A stretch of DNA of 64,000 nucleotides from Pseudoalteromonas shioyasakiensis (GCF_024518675.1 NZ_JANIGL010000004.1:216423-280422); one strand, 5' to 3'. Positions 46,076 through 56,411 are shown, numbered from the stretch's first letter. Notes: generated by a model not told the origin, from the sequence alone. A program made the numbers and translations.

Positions 46076-46486
46076 GTGAAACCAGCAGCAAGACGTAAAG
46101 CACGTATCTTAGCACTTCAAGCCGTTTATTCTTGGCAACTAAGTGGCAATGCAATTGCCGATATCGAACAACAAATGTTGATCGAAAACGACGTGACTAA
46201 AATCGACGTTGAATATTTTAAAGACCTCGCTCGTGGCGTTGCTGTAAATAAAACGCAACTTGACGAAGCTGTTTCTCCACATCTTACTCGTCCATTTGAT
46301 GAGTTAGATATGGTTGAAAAGGCGATCTTACGTCTAAGCGCTTATGAGCTAAAATTCCGCGAAGATGTACCATACAAAGTAGCCATCAATGAAGGTATTG
46401 AGCTTGCTAAAATTTTTGGCGCAGAAGACAGCCATAAATTTGTCAATGGTGTATTAGATAAAGCAGTTAAACAATTACGTAAGTGA
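46076..46486 (+). CDS. nusB: Transcription antitermination factor NusB
   Basis: The GTG at 46076 with AAGGA 6 nt upstream gives [24 protein letters not shown], matching the E. coli N-terminus. The 136-residue all-helical protein ends with [36 protein letters not shown]. With NusE it binds boxA of rRNA leaders (a boxA lies at 63888 in this window). Co-transcription with ribH is common. Confidence 0.97.
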   Translation: MKPAARRKARILALQAVYSWQLSGNAIADIEQQMLIENDVTKIDVEYFKDLARGVAVNKTQLDEAVSPHLTRPFDELDMVEKAILRLSAYELKFREDVPYKVAINEGIELAKIFGAEDSHKFVNGVLDKAVKQLRK

Positions 46487-46498
46487 TTTAACTGCAAG

Positions 46499-46527
46499 AA
46501 GGAGAGCCGGCATAGGCCGGCTTTTTT
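46499..46527 (+). terminator. Terminator-shaped hairpin just before thiL, preceded by a ribosome site
   Basis: AAGGAG (46499-46504) is followed immediately by stem AGCCGGC (46505-46511) / GCCGGCT (46516-46522), loop ATAG, then a T run to 46527. The thiL ATG is at 46532. The Shine-Dalgarno is too far in linear sequence (27 nt) but about 9 nt away if the stem is folded out. Confidence 0.75.
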
Positions 46528-46531
46528 GTGT

Positions 46532-47506
46532 ATGAAGGAATTTGAATTAATAAATCGCTATTTTAAAGGCCGTGGTATTACTCGTCGTGATGTGAACCTT
46601 GGAATTGGCGATGATTGTGCTTTAGTAACCGTACCAGAAAACTGCCAGTTGGCGGTCACGACAGATACTTTAGTGGCTGGCGTACACTTTTTTGCTGATA
46701 TTTCTCCTCGTGCTTTAGGTCATCGTGTGCTTGCGGTTAATTTAAGTGACTTGGCGGCCATGGGGGCAGAGCCCACTTGGGTGTCAGTGGCTTTAACGCT
46801 CCCTACTATTGATGTTGAATGGCTTGAAGAATTCACTGAAGGCATGCATGAGATTGCCGAGTATTTTAATGTGCAAATAATCGGTGGTGATACAACGCAA
46901 GGTCCATTATCAATTACTATTTGCGCTAAAGGCACAATACCGCATGGAACTGCATTAAGACGCAGTGGTGCAAAAGTGGGTGATTGGATATACGTGACGG
47001 GGCCATTAGGTGATGCAGGGCTTGCCATTGAAGCGCGTAAGCAAGGTATAACAGTCGCACCTGAACACCTTCGCTATATTAACCAACGATTTGACTACCC
47101 AACTCCACGTGTTGCTGCCGGTCAAGTGCTAAGAGGTGCCGCTTCTGCCGCAATTGATATTTCAGATGGCCTCATGGCTGATTTAGGGCATATTTTAGCA
47201 ATGTCGCAGGTGAGTGCGCAGATCAACGTTGATAAAGTGCCAACCTCAGATGCAATGCGTGATACGCTAAATAAAACACAGCAACTGCCTTTTATTTTAA
47301 ATTATGGTGACGACTATGAACTCTTGTTCACCGTTCCTGATGATAATAAAAGTATGTTGGAATTAAAACTGCGCCAATATGGAGTTGAAGCAAGCTGTAT
47401 TGGCCAAATTAAAAGTGGTGAAGGGCACATCGAGCTGATGCTTGATGGTGAAAAGCTTGAATATCAAGAAACAGGCTTTGAACACTTCTCCAAGGAGCCG
47501 GTTTGA
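46532..47506 (+). CDS. thiL: Thiamine-monophosphate kinase
   Basis: The ATG at 46532 gives MKEFELINRYF, like E. coli ThiL. The 324-residue protein has NLGIGDDCALVTV, the metal-binding VTTDTLVAGVHF, VNLSDLAAMGAEPTW, GGDTTQGPLSIT, and AIDISDGLMADLGH. It phosphorylates thiamine phosphate to the diphosphate in the cytoplasm. No ordinary ribosome site is seen; see the hairpin entry at 46499. It overlaps the pgpA start by 4 bp. Confidence 0.96.
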   Translation: MKEFELINRYFKGRGITRRDVNLGIGDDCALVTVPENCQLAVTTDTLVAGVHFFADISPRALGHRVLAVNLSDLAAMGAEPTWVSVALTLPTIDVEWLEEFTEGMHEIAEYFNVQIIGGDTTQGPLSITICAKGTIPHGTALRRSGAKVGDWIYVTGPLGDAGLAIEARKQGITVAPEHLRYINQRFDYPTPRVAAGQVLRGAASAAIDISDGLMADLGHILAMSQVSAQINVDKVPTSDAMRDTLNKTQQLPFILNYGDDYELLFTVPDDNKSMLELKLRQYGVEASCIGQIKSGEGHIELMLDGEKLEYQETGFEHFSKEPV

Positions 47507-47988
47507 GTAACCCAGCAAAATTTAATTTAAAGCGCCCACATCAATTTTTTGGTTTGGGCTTTGGTTTAGGCTTGGCTCCTAAAGCACCTGGAACCTTTGG
47601 TACTTTTGCAGCCCTGCCGTTTATTTTTATGACCATGCACTATCCACTTTGGTTACAGGTGGTTTTTGCTATAGTGATCAGTGTGTTCGGTATTTGGGCT
47701 TGTGGCAAAACGGCTGACGATTTAGGCGTTCATGATCATCCCGCTATTGTTTGGGATGAAGTCGCCGGTTTTTATATTACTATGGTAGGGGCAGCGCTTA
47801 GCTGGCAGTCTTTACTGGTGGGCTTTTTATTGTTCCGCTTTTTTGATATTGCTAAACCTGGGCCAATTCGCATTCTAGATAAAAAAATGCATGGCGGCGT
47901 AGGTATTATGGCTGATGATATTTTAGCGGGTATTTTTTCATTAATTTGTGTTCAGGCTCTTTTTAAAGTGGGTTACTTACCCTTTTAA
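47503..47988 (+). CDS. pgpA: Phosphatidylglycerophosphatase A
   Basis: A TTG start at 47503 has AAGGAG 5 nt upstream and overlaps the thiL stop (TTGA). The 161-residue membrane enzyme has FGLGLAPKAPGTFGTFAALP, then IVWDEVAGFYI, and RFFDIAKPGPIRILDKKMHGGVGIMADDILAG, the PgpA motifs. It dephosphorylates phosphatidylglycerol phosphate in the inner membrane. It ends the nrdR-to-pgpA run. Confidence 0.95.
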   Translation: MSNPAKFNLKRPHQFFGLGFGLGLAPKAPGTFGTFAALPFIFMTMHYPLWLQVVFAIVISVFGIWACGKTADDLGVHDHPAIVWDEVAGFYITMVGAALSWQSLLVGFLLFRFFDIAKPGPIRILDKKMHGGVGIMADDILAGIFSLICVQALFKVGYLPF

Positions 47989-48018
47989 CCTTAGTTTTTG
48001 CAGCGGGGTATTGACGTT

Positions 48019-51000
48019 ATGATGCGATATTTTTTGGTTGTAGTTTTACTGCTATGCAGTCTACCAAGTAGTGCGTCAATTACTGATTATGTTGTAAAGC
48101 AATGGAATATTCAAAATGGTTTACCTTCGCAGTCTCTCAAAAGTGTTGTACAAGATGAGCAAGGCTACATGTGGTTGGGAACGCAGTTTGGCTTAAGCCG
48201 TTTTGATGGTAATACATTCACTAACTACAATACCGTAAATAGCCCGTTTTTACCGAGTAATGGTATCAATAAGCTACTGATTGATAGTGATGGTAATTTA
48301 TGGGTAGGAACTAAAAGTGGTGTTGTTGTTCTAGACCCTGAAACAATGGCTGCGCAAGAGTTTGTTGTTAAAGGGCCTGTTCGTGATGTACTAGAAGACT
48401 CCCGTGGCGGTATTTGGATTGCTGCCAATGGTTTGTATTTTGTACCGCGCAACCAAATTAATTTAACTAGTAACAACCTAGCTGTAGCAAGTGTTAATGC
48501 GATTGCCGTCAATCAAATTGCAGGATCGGTAAGCCAGTTAGCACTTTCTCCTGAAGGCATTTGGTTGGTTAATGAGCGACAGTTACTGCGTTTAACAAAT
48601 TCCTCATCTGATTTTGCCAAACTACGTTTGGAGCTTACCGCGAAAGTCTCATTACCCGAACGTGTGGCGCAAACCATTATCCATGATTTAGCTTGGCTTG
48701 AAGGTAACCTCTATTTAGCTTCCGAGCTCGGTGCTTATTTTCTTGATTTGGATGATGAACTAAGACCTTTTCCTTTACCAAATGCTAATAGCTCCGCTGT
48801 TTACAAGTTTATGAGTGACTCTGATGGGGCTTTGTGGATTTCAACTTATGGCCGCTTATTGTTTCGAGATAACTCAGGTGAGTGGCAATGGGTGGAGCCT
48901 AGTCAGTTAGATCAAAGTATTTGGTTTGCAGATTTATACCGTGATAATGACAATAATATTTGGCTGGCCAGTTTTAGCGAAGGCTTGTGGCTTGCTCATG
49001 AAGGCCGAATAGAGCGTCATTCTGCTATATCGCAAATGACCGAAGCGGTTATGGCTATCACGCAAGCACCAGACGGACGACTTTGGGTCGCTAATCGAAG
49101 TGGTGTGGGTTATTTCGATTTAGATAAAAACTTTATAAATCAAATTCCGAGTAATCAATACGGTAGAGCCGCCGTACATGATCTACATTTTGATGGTGGA
49201 CGACTTTATATAGCCACAGGGCGAGGACTGTTTTTCTATGAAAACAATAGTTTATTCTCTGTCCCAGGTCGTTCATTAAGGGATAATCCGGTCTTTGCTA
49301 TTAGCGACTCAAGTAAAGGGGGATTGTGGGTCGGAACAGGGCGCGGCATGTATCGCCTTAGTTATGGTGGCATCACTCCTTTTGCCTATAATGCTTTTTT
49401 AGGCAGTAAGTTTATTACTTATGTTGTTGATAAAGCTAATTTTGGTTTAATTGGTACCAGTAAAGGCGCTTATTATTTTACCGATCGTGGTATTGAAAAA
49501 ATAGGCGACCAAACCTCATTAGAAAGTGCTTATGTAACCAGTATTTTGCATATTGATGGCGTGGGAATTTTAATTGGCTCATTAAACGATGGTTTATTTT
49601 ATCGCAGTACCACAGGCCAATGGCGTCAACTTGATGCGACTGATGGTTTACCTTACGGCTCTATTTTTAGTTTACGTTATGATGAAAAATTAAAACGAAT
49701 CTGGGTAAGCACAATGAAAGGCGTTTACCGAATGCCTGTTGAGCAGTTCAGTGCTGATATTGAAAGCTTAAAAGTAGAGCAAGTGATTTCTTCGTTTGAT
49801 CGTCAATTAGATGGTAAGGCAAGCCAGTGCTGTACTGGACTTGGCCATGATGCAGTTGCCGAACAAGGTAACTCCATGTGGTACCCAAGTTTGCAAGGGG
49901 TGGTTGAAATCCCCAAAGATATTGAGCTATTTGGTATTAAAGCGCTGCAACCTAAAGTGGAAAGTATGACCACTAACCAACGCAAATTGGCAACTGCGGC
50001 GTTGGGGCGAAATCCTATGCTTGATACTGATGAGCGTGATGTAACGCTTAAATACACTGCGATTGATTATTATGCGCCAACAAGTATTGAGTTCCGCTAT
50101 CGCCTAAGTGGTTTAGATAGCGATTGGCGTTATGCCAACACGCGGCGGGAGGCTATTTATACCAACTTACCACCCGGCGCCTTTTTATTTCAACTTGAAG
50201 CTAAACGTCAAGGGGAAGGTTGGCAAAAAGCACAACGTACGGAGTATTCGTTTGTTGTACCAAGACGGTTTGATGAAACCATTTATTTTCGATTATTGAT
50301 CACCAGTAGCTTTGTATTGCTATTGTATTTAGTGTTTTGGGTTTTCAGAAAACAAGAGCGACGCAAACAAGCCGTGCTTGAAAGCTTAGTCACTGAGCGT
50401 ACCGGTGAGCTGCGCCAAGCCAATGATAAGTTAAATCAGGTTAACTCACAGCTTAAGTTAGTGAGTCATTCTGATGAACTGACAGGGCTTAGAAGCCGTC
50501 GTTTTTTGTTTGATCAATTACCAAAAGATATTGAACACTTCCAACGTAACTCTCAGTCTCTGCAGGCCCAAGGTAAATCACTGGTGTTAGTTATTATTAA
50601 TTTTGATAACTTTAGCCGAATTAATGATGCCTACGGACCAATAGGTGGTGATAGTTGCTTGCAGCAAATGGCGGCATTATTAAATTCACGTACGCAAGGG
50701 TCTGACTATGTGGCACGTTGGAGTGGTGATGAATTTTTATTGCTACTACGTGACTTTAAACGCAGTGCGATAGATAAGTATGTTTCAGAGCTTTGCAAGG
50801 GCATTGCTGAACATGCATTTAAGCTACCAAATGGCGAAAGCATTAACTTAACAGCCTCAATTGGCTTTTCATTCTACCCACTGCCTTTGTTAGGTGGACA
50901 AGTCATTGGCTGGGAAACATCTGTTAATTTAGCGGATATGGCTTTGCATCAGGTTAAAAAGCGTGGCGGTGATGGCGTTGCCAATATTACCTTTGATGAG

Positions 51001-51102
51001 CAATTAGATGCGTTTGAATTTGAGCAAACCAATAATGTTGAACAGCAACTTAGTGTATTACAGGCTAATGGCTTAGCTGATATAAAAGTGTGGATGCGTT
51101 AA
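48019..51102 (+). CDS. Two-component-propeller sensor with Y_Y_Y and GGDEF domain
   Basis: The start at 48019 or 48022 (ATGATG) gives a signal peptide (RYFLVVVLLLCSLPSSASI). The roughly 1027-residue protein has a large periplasmic region built of two-component-regulator propeller repeats (IQNGLPSQSLKSVVQDEQGYMWLGTQFGLSRFDG and many GxLWxGT-like units), a Y_Y_Y domain (FRYRLSGLDSDWRYANTRREAIYTNLPPGAFLFQLEAK), one membrane helix near residue 760, a coiled coil, and a C-terminal GGDEF domain with DELTGLRSRRF and the signature RWSGDEFLLLL (about residues 900-905). SGDEF replaces GGDEF; other active-site residues look intact, so c-di-GMP synthesis is possible. No EAL domain is present. Such proteins often sense glycans. 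Confidence 0.9.
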   Translation: MMRYFLVVVLLLCSLPSSASITDYVVKQWNIQNGLPSQSLKSVVQDEQGYMWLGTQFGLSRFDGNTFTNYNTVNSPFLPSNGINKLLIDSDGNLWVGTKSGVVVLDPETMAAQEFVVKGPVRDVLEDSRGGIWIAANGLYFVPRNQINLTSNNLAVASVNAIAVNQIAGSVSQLALSPEGIWLVNERQLLRLTNSSSDFAKLRLELTAKVSLPERVAQTIIHDLAWLEGNLYLASELGAYFLDLDDELRPFPLPNANSSAVYKFMSDSDGALWISTYGRLLFRDNSGEWQWVEPSQLDQSIWFADLYRDNDNNIWLASFSEGLWLAHEGRIERHSAISQMTEAVMAITQAPDGRLWVANRSGVGYFDLDKNFINQIPSNQYGRAAVHDLHFDGGRLYIATGRGLFFYENNSLFSVPGRSLRDNPVFAISDSSKGGLWVGTGRGMYRLSYGGITPFAYNAFLGSKFITYVVDKANFGLIGTSKGAYYFTDRGIEKIGDQTSLESAYVTSILHIDGVGILIGSLNDGLFYRSTTGQWRQLDATDGLPYGSIFSLRYDEKLKRIWVSTMKGVYRMPVEQFSADIESLKVEQVISSFDRQLDGKASQCCTGLGHDAVAEQGNSMWYPSLQGVVEIPKDIELFGIKALQPKVESMTTNQRKLATAALGRNPMLDTDERDVTLKYTAIDYYAPTSIEFRYRLSGLDSDWRYANTRREAIYTNLPPGAFLFQLEAKRQGEGWQKAQRTEYSFVVPRRFDETIYFRLLITSSFVLLLYLVFWVFRKQERRKQAVLESLVTERTGELRQANDKLNQVNSQLKLVSHSDELTGLRSRRFLFDQLPKDIEHFQRNSQSLQAQGKSLVLVIINFDNFSRINDAYGPIGGDSCLQQMAALLNSRTQGSDYVARWSGDEFLLLLRDFKRSAIDKYVSELCKGIAEHAFKLPNGESINLTASIGFSFYPLPLLGGQVIGWETSVNLADMALHQVKKRGGDGVANITFDEQLDAFEFEQTNNVEQQLSVLQANGLADIKVWMR

Positions 51103-51130
51103 TTTTTTGCTGTTATGGCCAGTAATTAGA

Positions 51131-51160
51131 AAATGCCCTAACGTATAACGTTAAGGCATT
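51131..51160 (-). terminator. Weak terminator downstream of the collagen-like lipoprotein gene
   Basis: Hairpin with arms AATGCC-TAACGT and ACGTTA-GGCATT (51132-51160) with one mismatch. On the minus strand it is followed by TTTTCT. It lies between convergent genes. Confidence 0.55.
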
Positions 51161-51197
51161 GGGAGGCCAACTAACGACAGGAAACTGACGTCGATGG

Positions 51198-53324
51198 TTA
51201 ATGGTTAAGCCATGTTGGTAAAATAGAGACTGATTCTGGCGCAGTAAATGAATAGCTTAAGCTTGGCGCAATATCACCGCTTGGGCTATTTAATATATTG
51301 TCAAAACGCATTACTAATCCATTTGACTTCTCGGCGACATAGAGGTGATTACCTGTATACATTATATCGACAGGGTTACCAAGCATACTCAAAGGGCCTG
51401 CAATATTGACACTGACATTATTCAAGCCAGAGCTCATTCCTGCATTACTTAGCACGTACAATTTACCATCAGTTGCGTCTGCCGCACTGCCCACATCTGA
51501 GACGATTAGCGAATCACTAAGTGAGTCATAATCGATACCATGGATGTTGCTTGGTGCAGGAAATGCAGCGCCGCCAGTTGCTGGGGTGATAAGGCGGTCT
51601 TCACCTGTAATTGTACTCATACCAGCCATCAATTTACTTTTTACTTCATCAAAAACGGCAATTGTACCATTGGTTAATGCAACAAATGCTCTATCAGTCG
51701 CAACATCGTAATCAACATCCCAAGGGCGAGCACTATTACTTGGTGTAAGCGTAATTAGTGGTGAAGAGTCCCCAGTTGTACAGCTTGAAAACACCAAAAC
51801 TCCTGGCGTTGTTGCATTATTTTCGGCAACAAAAACTAAGCCGCTGTCTGATGCTACATCCAAGCCTTTAGGCGAGATAAGGCCAGTGTTACTTCCACTG
51901 ATGATCGAATCTTGGCTTAGTGAAAAAACCTCACCATCACGATGCATAGCAACTTTATTAGATATCACTATCCCACCAGTAGAAGTGGTGCTGTTATCAA
52001 ATGTCGTATAGCTATTACCTGCTTTATCAAAGGTCACACTTTCAATAGTTTGGCTAGCGTTATAATTGCCATGTTCACTTGTAAGTGGTGCATTTAGGCG
52101 AGAAATTTGTCCTGTCGTAGGCCCTGTAGTACTCGGGTTGCTACTGACGGCAACACCCATCAGTGGCATATTTGACATATAGCTGTCTGATACATCTGCC
52201 ATATTACTATGCATTACAGTTTCGGTTATAGATTCTGGTTTAATAGTCGCAGTCACACTGTTGGGACTTATATCACCGCTGGCACCTGAAAAGATATTAC
52301 TAAAGACCAGTACCGCATCGTTTGATTTTTCAGCAACGCGTAAATCAGTGCCAGTTAAGCTAATATCAACGGGGTTACCGAGCATACTTGCTGGGCCTGA
52401 GATACTGCGGGCAACGCTGGTATTACCATCTGCAAGTGATGCATTATTGATCACAAATAAGGCACCATCAGTTGCATCACTGGCACTACCTACATCTGAA
52501 AGTACTAATTTATTGGTTTTGGCATCATACGCGATACCATGAATATTGACTGAGATCTTTTCACCCGCATCATTACTTGGTGTAATTGTACGGGTTGGCA
52601 TTGCCATAAAACCGCCATCTACATAACTGTCATATACAGCCACATCACCATTTGTTAGTGCTACATATAAGCGGTCGTTGTTATCGTCATATGTCACATC
52701 CCATGGCTTTGCATCGGTTACTGTGCTTGCCAAAGGGGCTGCATCACCTGCCGCAGCTGCACCAAAAACAGTGATCTGCATTGCATTAAAGTCTGCTGCA
52801 AATATAAGCCCGCGTTTATTTGATACATGAATACCTTTAGGATTTACCAAGGTGGTATTAGTGCCAGTAATTGTACGGTCACGATCAGTATTAAACATGC
52901 CACCGTCAGTACGGCTTAGCACTTGGCAAATAGTACTGATAGCCCCATTGCCTGAGTCACTTGCTTGAATTAAATTGCCTAATTTATCAACAGTAACACC
53001 TTCATTTGCACCACTGTTGAATGTTTTTAACTTTGCTGCATTTTGATCAATTAGATCTATGGTACCCGCATTGTCAGTGCCGTTATTCGCTAAAATAAAT
53101 GTTGCGGCATTAAAGCCAGGTGTGCCATCAGCACCATCTGTACCATTATCACCTGGGGCGCCCATTTCACCCTGCATGCCAGCAGGACCGGCATTGCCAT
53201 CATCGCCATCACAACCAGTTAAACCTATTAAAATTGCTAGACTAAGCGCAGATAAGCACATTTTGCTTGTCATTGAACGAGACTGAATAGATTGAGAAAT
53301 TTTGCCTGAGTTGAACGTTTTCAT
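51198..53324 (-). CDS. Collagen-like lipoprotein with two homologous beta-propeller-type halves
   Basis: The ATG at 53324 has AGAAGG 8 nt upstream; an earlier in-frame start at 53363 has none. The 708-residue protein has a long n-region and lipobox LTGC (Cys38), then a short collagen-like Gly-X-Y stretch (residues about 47-70, many GxxG with Asp/Ala/Pro) as in many surface lipoproteins. Two homologous halves follow (about 115-350 and 460-690). Both contain PKGxxV, a PWDVxYD...FVALTNGxxAVxD block, IHGIxYD, SDVGSAxDATDGxL, and MLGNPVDIxxTGxxLxVAEKSN. The halves resemble NHL/lactonase-like propeller repeats but no catalytic residues can be named. It is probably a surface or periplasmic binding protein. 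Function unknown. Confidence 0.8.
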   Translation of the reverse strand: MKTFNSGKISQSIQSRSMTSKMCLSALSLAILIGLTGCDGDDGNAGPAGMQGEMGAPGDNGTDGADGTPGFNAATFILANNGTDNAGTIDLIDQNAAKLKTFNSGANEGVTVDKLGNLIQASDSGNGAISTICQVLSRTDGGMFNTDRDRTITGTNTTLVNPKGIHVSNKRGLIFAADFNAMQITVFGAAAAGDAAPLASTVTDAKPWDVTYDDNNDRLYVALTNGDVAVYDSYVDGGFMAMPTRTITPSNDAGEKISVNIHGIAYDAKTNKLVLSDVGSASDATDGALFVINNASLADGNTSVARSISGPASMLGNPVDISLTGTDLRVAEKSNDAVLVFSNIFSGASGDISPNSVTATIKPESITETVMHSNMADVSDSYMSNMPLMGVAVSSNPSTTGPTTGQISRLNAPLTSEHGNYNASQTIESVTFDKAGNSYTTFDNSTTSTGGIVISNKVAMHRDGEVFSLSQDSIISGSNTGLISPKGLDVASDSGLVFVAENNATTPGVLVFSSCTTGDSSPLITLTPSNSARPWDVDYDVATDRAFVALTNGTIAVFDEVKSKLMAGMSTITGEDRLITPATGGAAFPAPSNIHGIDYDSLSDSLIVSDVGSAADATDGKLYVLSNAGMSSGLNNVSVNIAGPLSMLGNPVDIMYTGNHLYVAEKSNGLVMRFDNILNSPSGDIAPSLSYSFTAPESVSILPTWLNH

Positions 53325-53496
53325 AGTTTGTACCTTCTTAAATATTCCATCAAATGTGAACATACAAAGAGTTTTACTTAAAACAGCTTAAACTTTGCTC
53401 ACGAGTTAACCTCAGTGAGTAAACGTTTAAGGAATATAATTGGATGCAAATAAAAGAAAATAATCGGATTTTATTTTTAGTGTTATGATTTTAAAT

Positions 53497-53524
53497 AAAA
53501 AAAAGGAGCATTTGCTCCTTTTTT
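53497..53524. terminator. Terminator after dxs
   Basis: Stem AAAAGGAGCA (53501-53510) / TGCTCCTTTT (53513-53522), loop of 2 nt, A and T runs beyond. It is functional on the minus strand 27 bp after the dxs stop. Confidence 0.88.
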
Positions 53525-53550
53525 ATTTAACCTTGAAAGGTAAACAGACC

Positions 53551-55416
53551 CTAGTCAGTAACAAATTTTTGTATGCTGTCGAGGATACCCTGAGCACCTA
53601 AACCCATTTCATCATGCATTTGCTCTTGCGTACCATGCTTGATGAATTCATCTGGAATACCTAGATTTAAAATGCTTACCTTTGCTTTCACTGCAGCTAA
53701 ATACTCATTAACCGCAGAACCTGCACCACCAACAATAGCATTGTCTTCAAGTGTAACAATCGTGTCGTGATCAGCAAGTAGGGCATCAATTAAGCTAGTG
53801 TCTAATGGTTTTACAAAGCGCATATCAACTAAGCTAGCGCCTAATTTATCGCAAGCCATATCAGCGTTTTCTAGTAAGGTGCCAAAAGATAAAATAGCAA
53901 TATTACGGCCTTGTTTAACAACTCGGCCTTTACCGATTTCAATTGCGGTCATTTGCTCGTTGACTTCGCTATTACCGGCACTACCTCGAGGATAGCGCAC
54001 TGCTACTGGCTGATTGCATTGATAGCCGGTATAAAGCATTTGTCGGCATTCATTAGTATCGCTTGGCGCCATGATGATCATATTTGGAATACAACGCATA
54101 AAGCTTAAATCATAGGCTCCTTGATGAGTTTCGCCATCAGCACCTACTATGCCTGCACGGTCTATTGCGAACAACACCGGTAAATTTTGCAATGCAACAT
54201 CATGAATAAGTTGATCATATGCGCGTTGTAAGAAACTAGAATAAATTGCGACAACGGGCTTTAAGCCTTCACATGCAAAACCTGCAGCAAGTGTAACAGC
54301 ATGTTGTTCGGCAATAGCGACATCAAAATATTGCTCAGGATACTCTTTAGAAAAGCGTACCATACCAGAGCCTTCACGCATTGCTGGAGTAATTGCCATT
54401 AGCTTGCTATCTTGGCTTGCCATATCGCATAGCCAATCACCAAACACTTTTGAGAAGGTTGCAGCCCCTGGCTTCGATTTTGGTAAGCTTGAAATCGCAG
54501 GATCAAACTTTGGTACACCGTGATAGCCAATCGGATCGGCTTCAGCAGGTTTATATCCTTTGCCTTTTTGGGTTTTTATATGCAGTAACTGTGGCCCTTT
54601 TAAATTACGCATATTACGTAATGTATCAACCAGCATGTTGACATCATGACCGTCAATTGGCCCTATGTAATTTAGGCCTAGCTCTTCAAAGAAAGTACCG
54701 GGGATCACCATGCCTTTTAGATGCTCTTCCATTCGGCTCGCTAACTCTTTTACCGGTGGGACACCAGAGAGTAGTTTTTTACTGCCTTCACGGATATTTG
54801 TGTAAAAGGAGCCAGATAAAATGCGCGCAAAGTGATTCGTTAAGGCACCGACATTTTCAGAAATAGACATTTCATTGTCGTTTAAAATAATCAGCATGTC
54901 AGACTTTACATCACCGAGGTGATTCATCGCTTCAAAAGCCATACCCGCAGTAATCGCACCATCACCAATTACAGCAACTGTTTTACGACCTTTGCCTTCT
55001 TTTTGCGCCGCAATTGACATGCCAAGCGCTGCGGAAATAGATGTACTTGAATGGCCAACGCTAAAGGTATCGTATGCACTTTCATCGCGATAAGGAAAAG
55101 GATGTAAGCCATCTTTTTGGCGAATAGTATGCATTTGGTCACGACGACCGGTCAGTATTTTGTGCGGGTATGCTTGGTGACCCACATCCCATACAATGCG
55201 ATCTTCAGGTGTGTTATATACATAATGCAGAGCAACAGTAAGCTCAACTGTGCCTAAGCCTGAGGCTAAATGTCCACTACTTTGCGACACTGAATTAAGT
55301 AAATAATTACGCAATTCGTCGCTAAGTACAGGTAGTTTATGTTGCGCTAAATCACGCAGTTGGGCTGGCTCGTCAACCAAACCTAATAATGGATACTTGC
55401 TACTATCAAGTGTCAT
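53551..55416 (-). CDS. dxs: 1-deoxy-D-xylulose-5-phosphate synthase
   Basis: The 621-residue thiamine-diphosphate enzyme matches E. coli Dxs (620). Motifs: the N-terminal [45 protein letters not shown], the ThDP site [18 protein letters not shown], and [18 protein letters not shown] with the conserved Glu. It starts the MEP isoprenoid pathway from pyruvate and glyceraldehyde-3-phosphate. It is the last gene of the xseB-ispA-dxs operon, whose gap to ispA is 104 bp. Confidence 0.98.
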   Translation of the reverse strand: MTLDSSKYPLLGLVDEPAQLRDLAQHKLPVLSDELRNYLLNSVSQSSGHLASGLGTVELTVALHYVYNTPEDRIVWDVGHQAYPHKILTGRRDQMHTIRQKDGLHPFPYRDESAYDTFSVGHSSTSISAALGMSIAAQKEGKGRKTVAVIGDGAITAGMAFEAMNHLGDVKSDMLIILNDNEMSISENVGALTNHFARILSGSFYTNIREGSKKLLSGVPPVKELASRMEEHLKGMVIPGTFFEELGLNYIGPIDGHDVNMLVDTLRNMRNLKGPQLLHIKTQKGKGYKPAEADPIGYHGVPKFDPAISSLPKSKPGAATFSKVFGDWLCDMASQDSKLMAITPAMREGSGMVRFSKEYPEQYFDVAIAEQHAVTLAAGFACEGLKPVVAIYSSFLQRAYDQLIHDVALQNLPVLFAIDRAGIVGADGETHQGAYDLSFMRCIPNMIIMAPSDTNECRQMLYTGYQCNQPVAVRYPRGSAGNSEVNEQMTAIEIGKGRVVKQGRNIAILSFGTLLENADMACDKLGASLVDMRFVKPLDTSLIDALLADHDTIVTLEDNAIVGGAGSAVNEYLAAVKAKVSILNLGIPDEFIKHGTQEQMHDEMGLGAQGILDSIQKFVTD

Positions 55417-55520
55417 GATATTTAATACATCCTTCGCAAACCAGAGGTTATTATAGCGTATTATAACTCTGATTTTTTAGTTATTTTGTGTGTCGTCAGT
55501 TGTTGGGTATTGAGCTGTTT

Positions 55521-56408
55521 TTAATAGTCACGTTCCACTATGTACTTGGCTAAACTTTCAAGTTGTTTAGTATCAGCGTCAATTTTTGATAAGGCATAAA
55601 GTGCATTATCTAATAATTGGTGTGCTTTTTGTTTTGCACCGTCAAGGCCAAGCAATGCAGGGTAAGTTGCTTTATTTGCCGCAACATCAGAACCTTGCGG
55701 CTTCCCTAAGGTTATAGTGTCACCTTCTACGTCAAGAATATCGTCTTGTACCTGAAAAGCCAAGCCAATTGCATCGCCAAACGCTTTTAACTGAGCTAAT
55801 GTATTTTCGTTTGGGTTTGGCGCGCACAGTGCACCTAGGGTTATTGCGCAATTTAGTAATGCACCGGTTTTTAATTGATGAATACGTTCAAGTTGAGCTA
55901 AGTTGATCAGCTGATCAGTTGCTGCTATATCCAGTGCTTGTCCACCCACCATACCTTCAATGCCTGAAGCCTTACTTAATGCTGCAATCATTTTTAGCTG
56001 TTGCGAGGCAGTTACTTGAAAACGATGGTTTGCAATTAAATCAAATGCTAACGTTTGCAGTGCATCCCCGGCTAATATTGCTTGTGCTTCACCATAGACA
56101 ATATGACAAGTGGGTCTGCCCCGACGTAAGTCATCATCATCCATTGCAGGTAAGTCATCATGTACTAATGAATAGCTATGAACACATTCAATGGCTGCAG
56201 CAAGAATATCTAAGTCTTTTTTGTTGGCCCCCAACATTTGCCCAGTTGCATAAACCAGAAAAGGCCGAATACGTTTTCCACCATTGAGCACACTGTAGTG
56301 AGTTGCTTCTTTGATGCTTTGTTCAGTATCTAAGGGCTGCGCAAAGTAAGAATTTAAAGTCGCTTCAACATCATGTTGAGCCGATTGAATTTGTTGTTTT
56401 ATTAGCAC
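55521..56408 (-). CDS. ispA: Farnesyl diphosphate synthase (geranyltranstransferase)
   Basis: The 295-residue prenyltransferase has the first aspartate-rich motif LVHDDLPAMDDDDLRRGRPT and the second QVQDDILDVEGD, with GGKRIRPFLVYATG near the N-terminus. It condenses IPP and DMAPP to farnesyl diphosphate in the cytoplasm. It follows xseB by 3 bp and precedes dxs in the same leftward operon. Confidence 0.97.
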   Translation of the reverse strand: MLIKQQIQSAQHDVEATLNSYFAQPLDTEQSIKEATHYSVLNGGKRIRPFLVYATGQMLGANKKDLDILAAAIECVHSYSLVHDDLPAMDDDDLRRGRPTCHIVYGEAQAILAGDALQTLAFDLIANHRFQVTASQQLKMIAALSKASGIEGMVGGQALDIAATDQLINLAQLERIHQLKTGALLNCAITLGALCAPNPNENTLAQLKAFGDAIGLAFQVQDDILDVEGDTITLGKPQGSDVAANKATYPALLGLDGAKQKAHQLLDNALYALSKIDADTKQLESLAKYIVERDY

Positions 56409-56411
56409 TGC

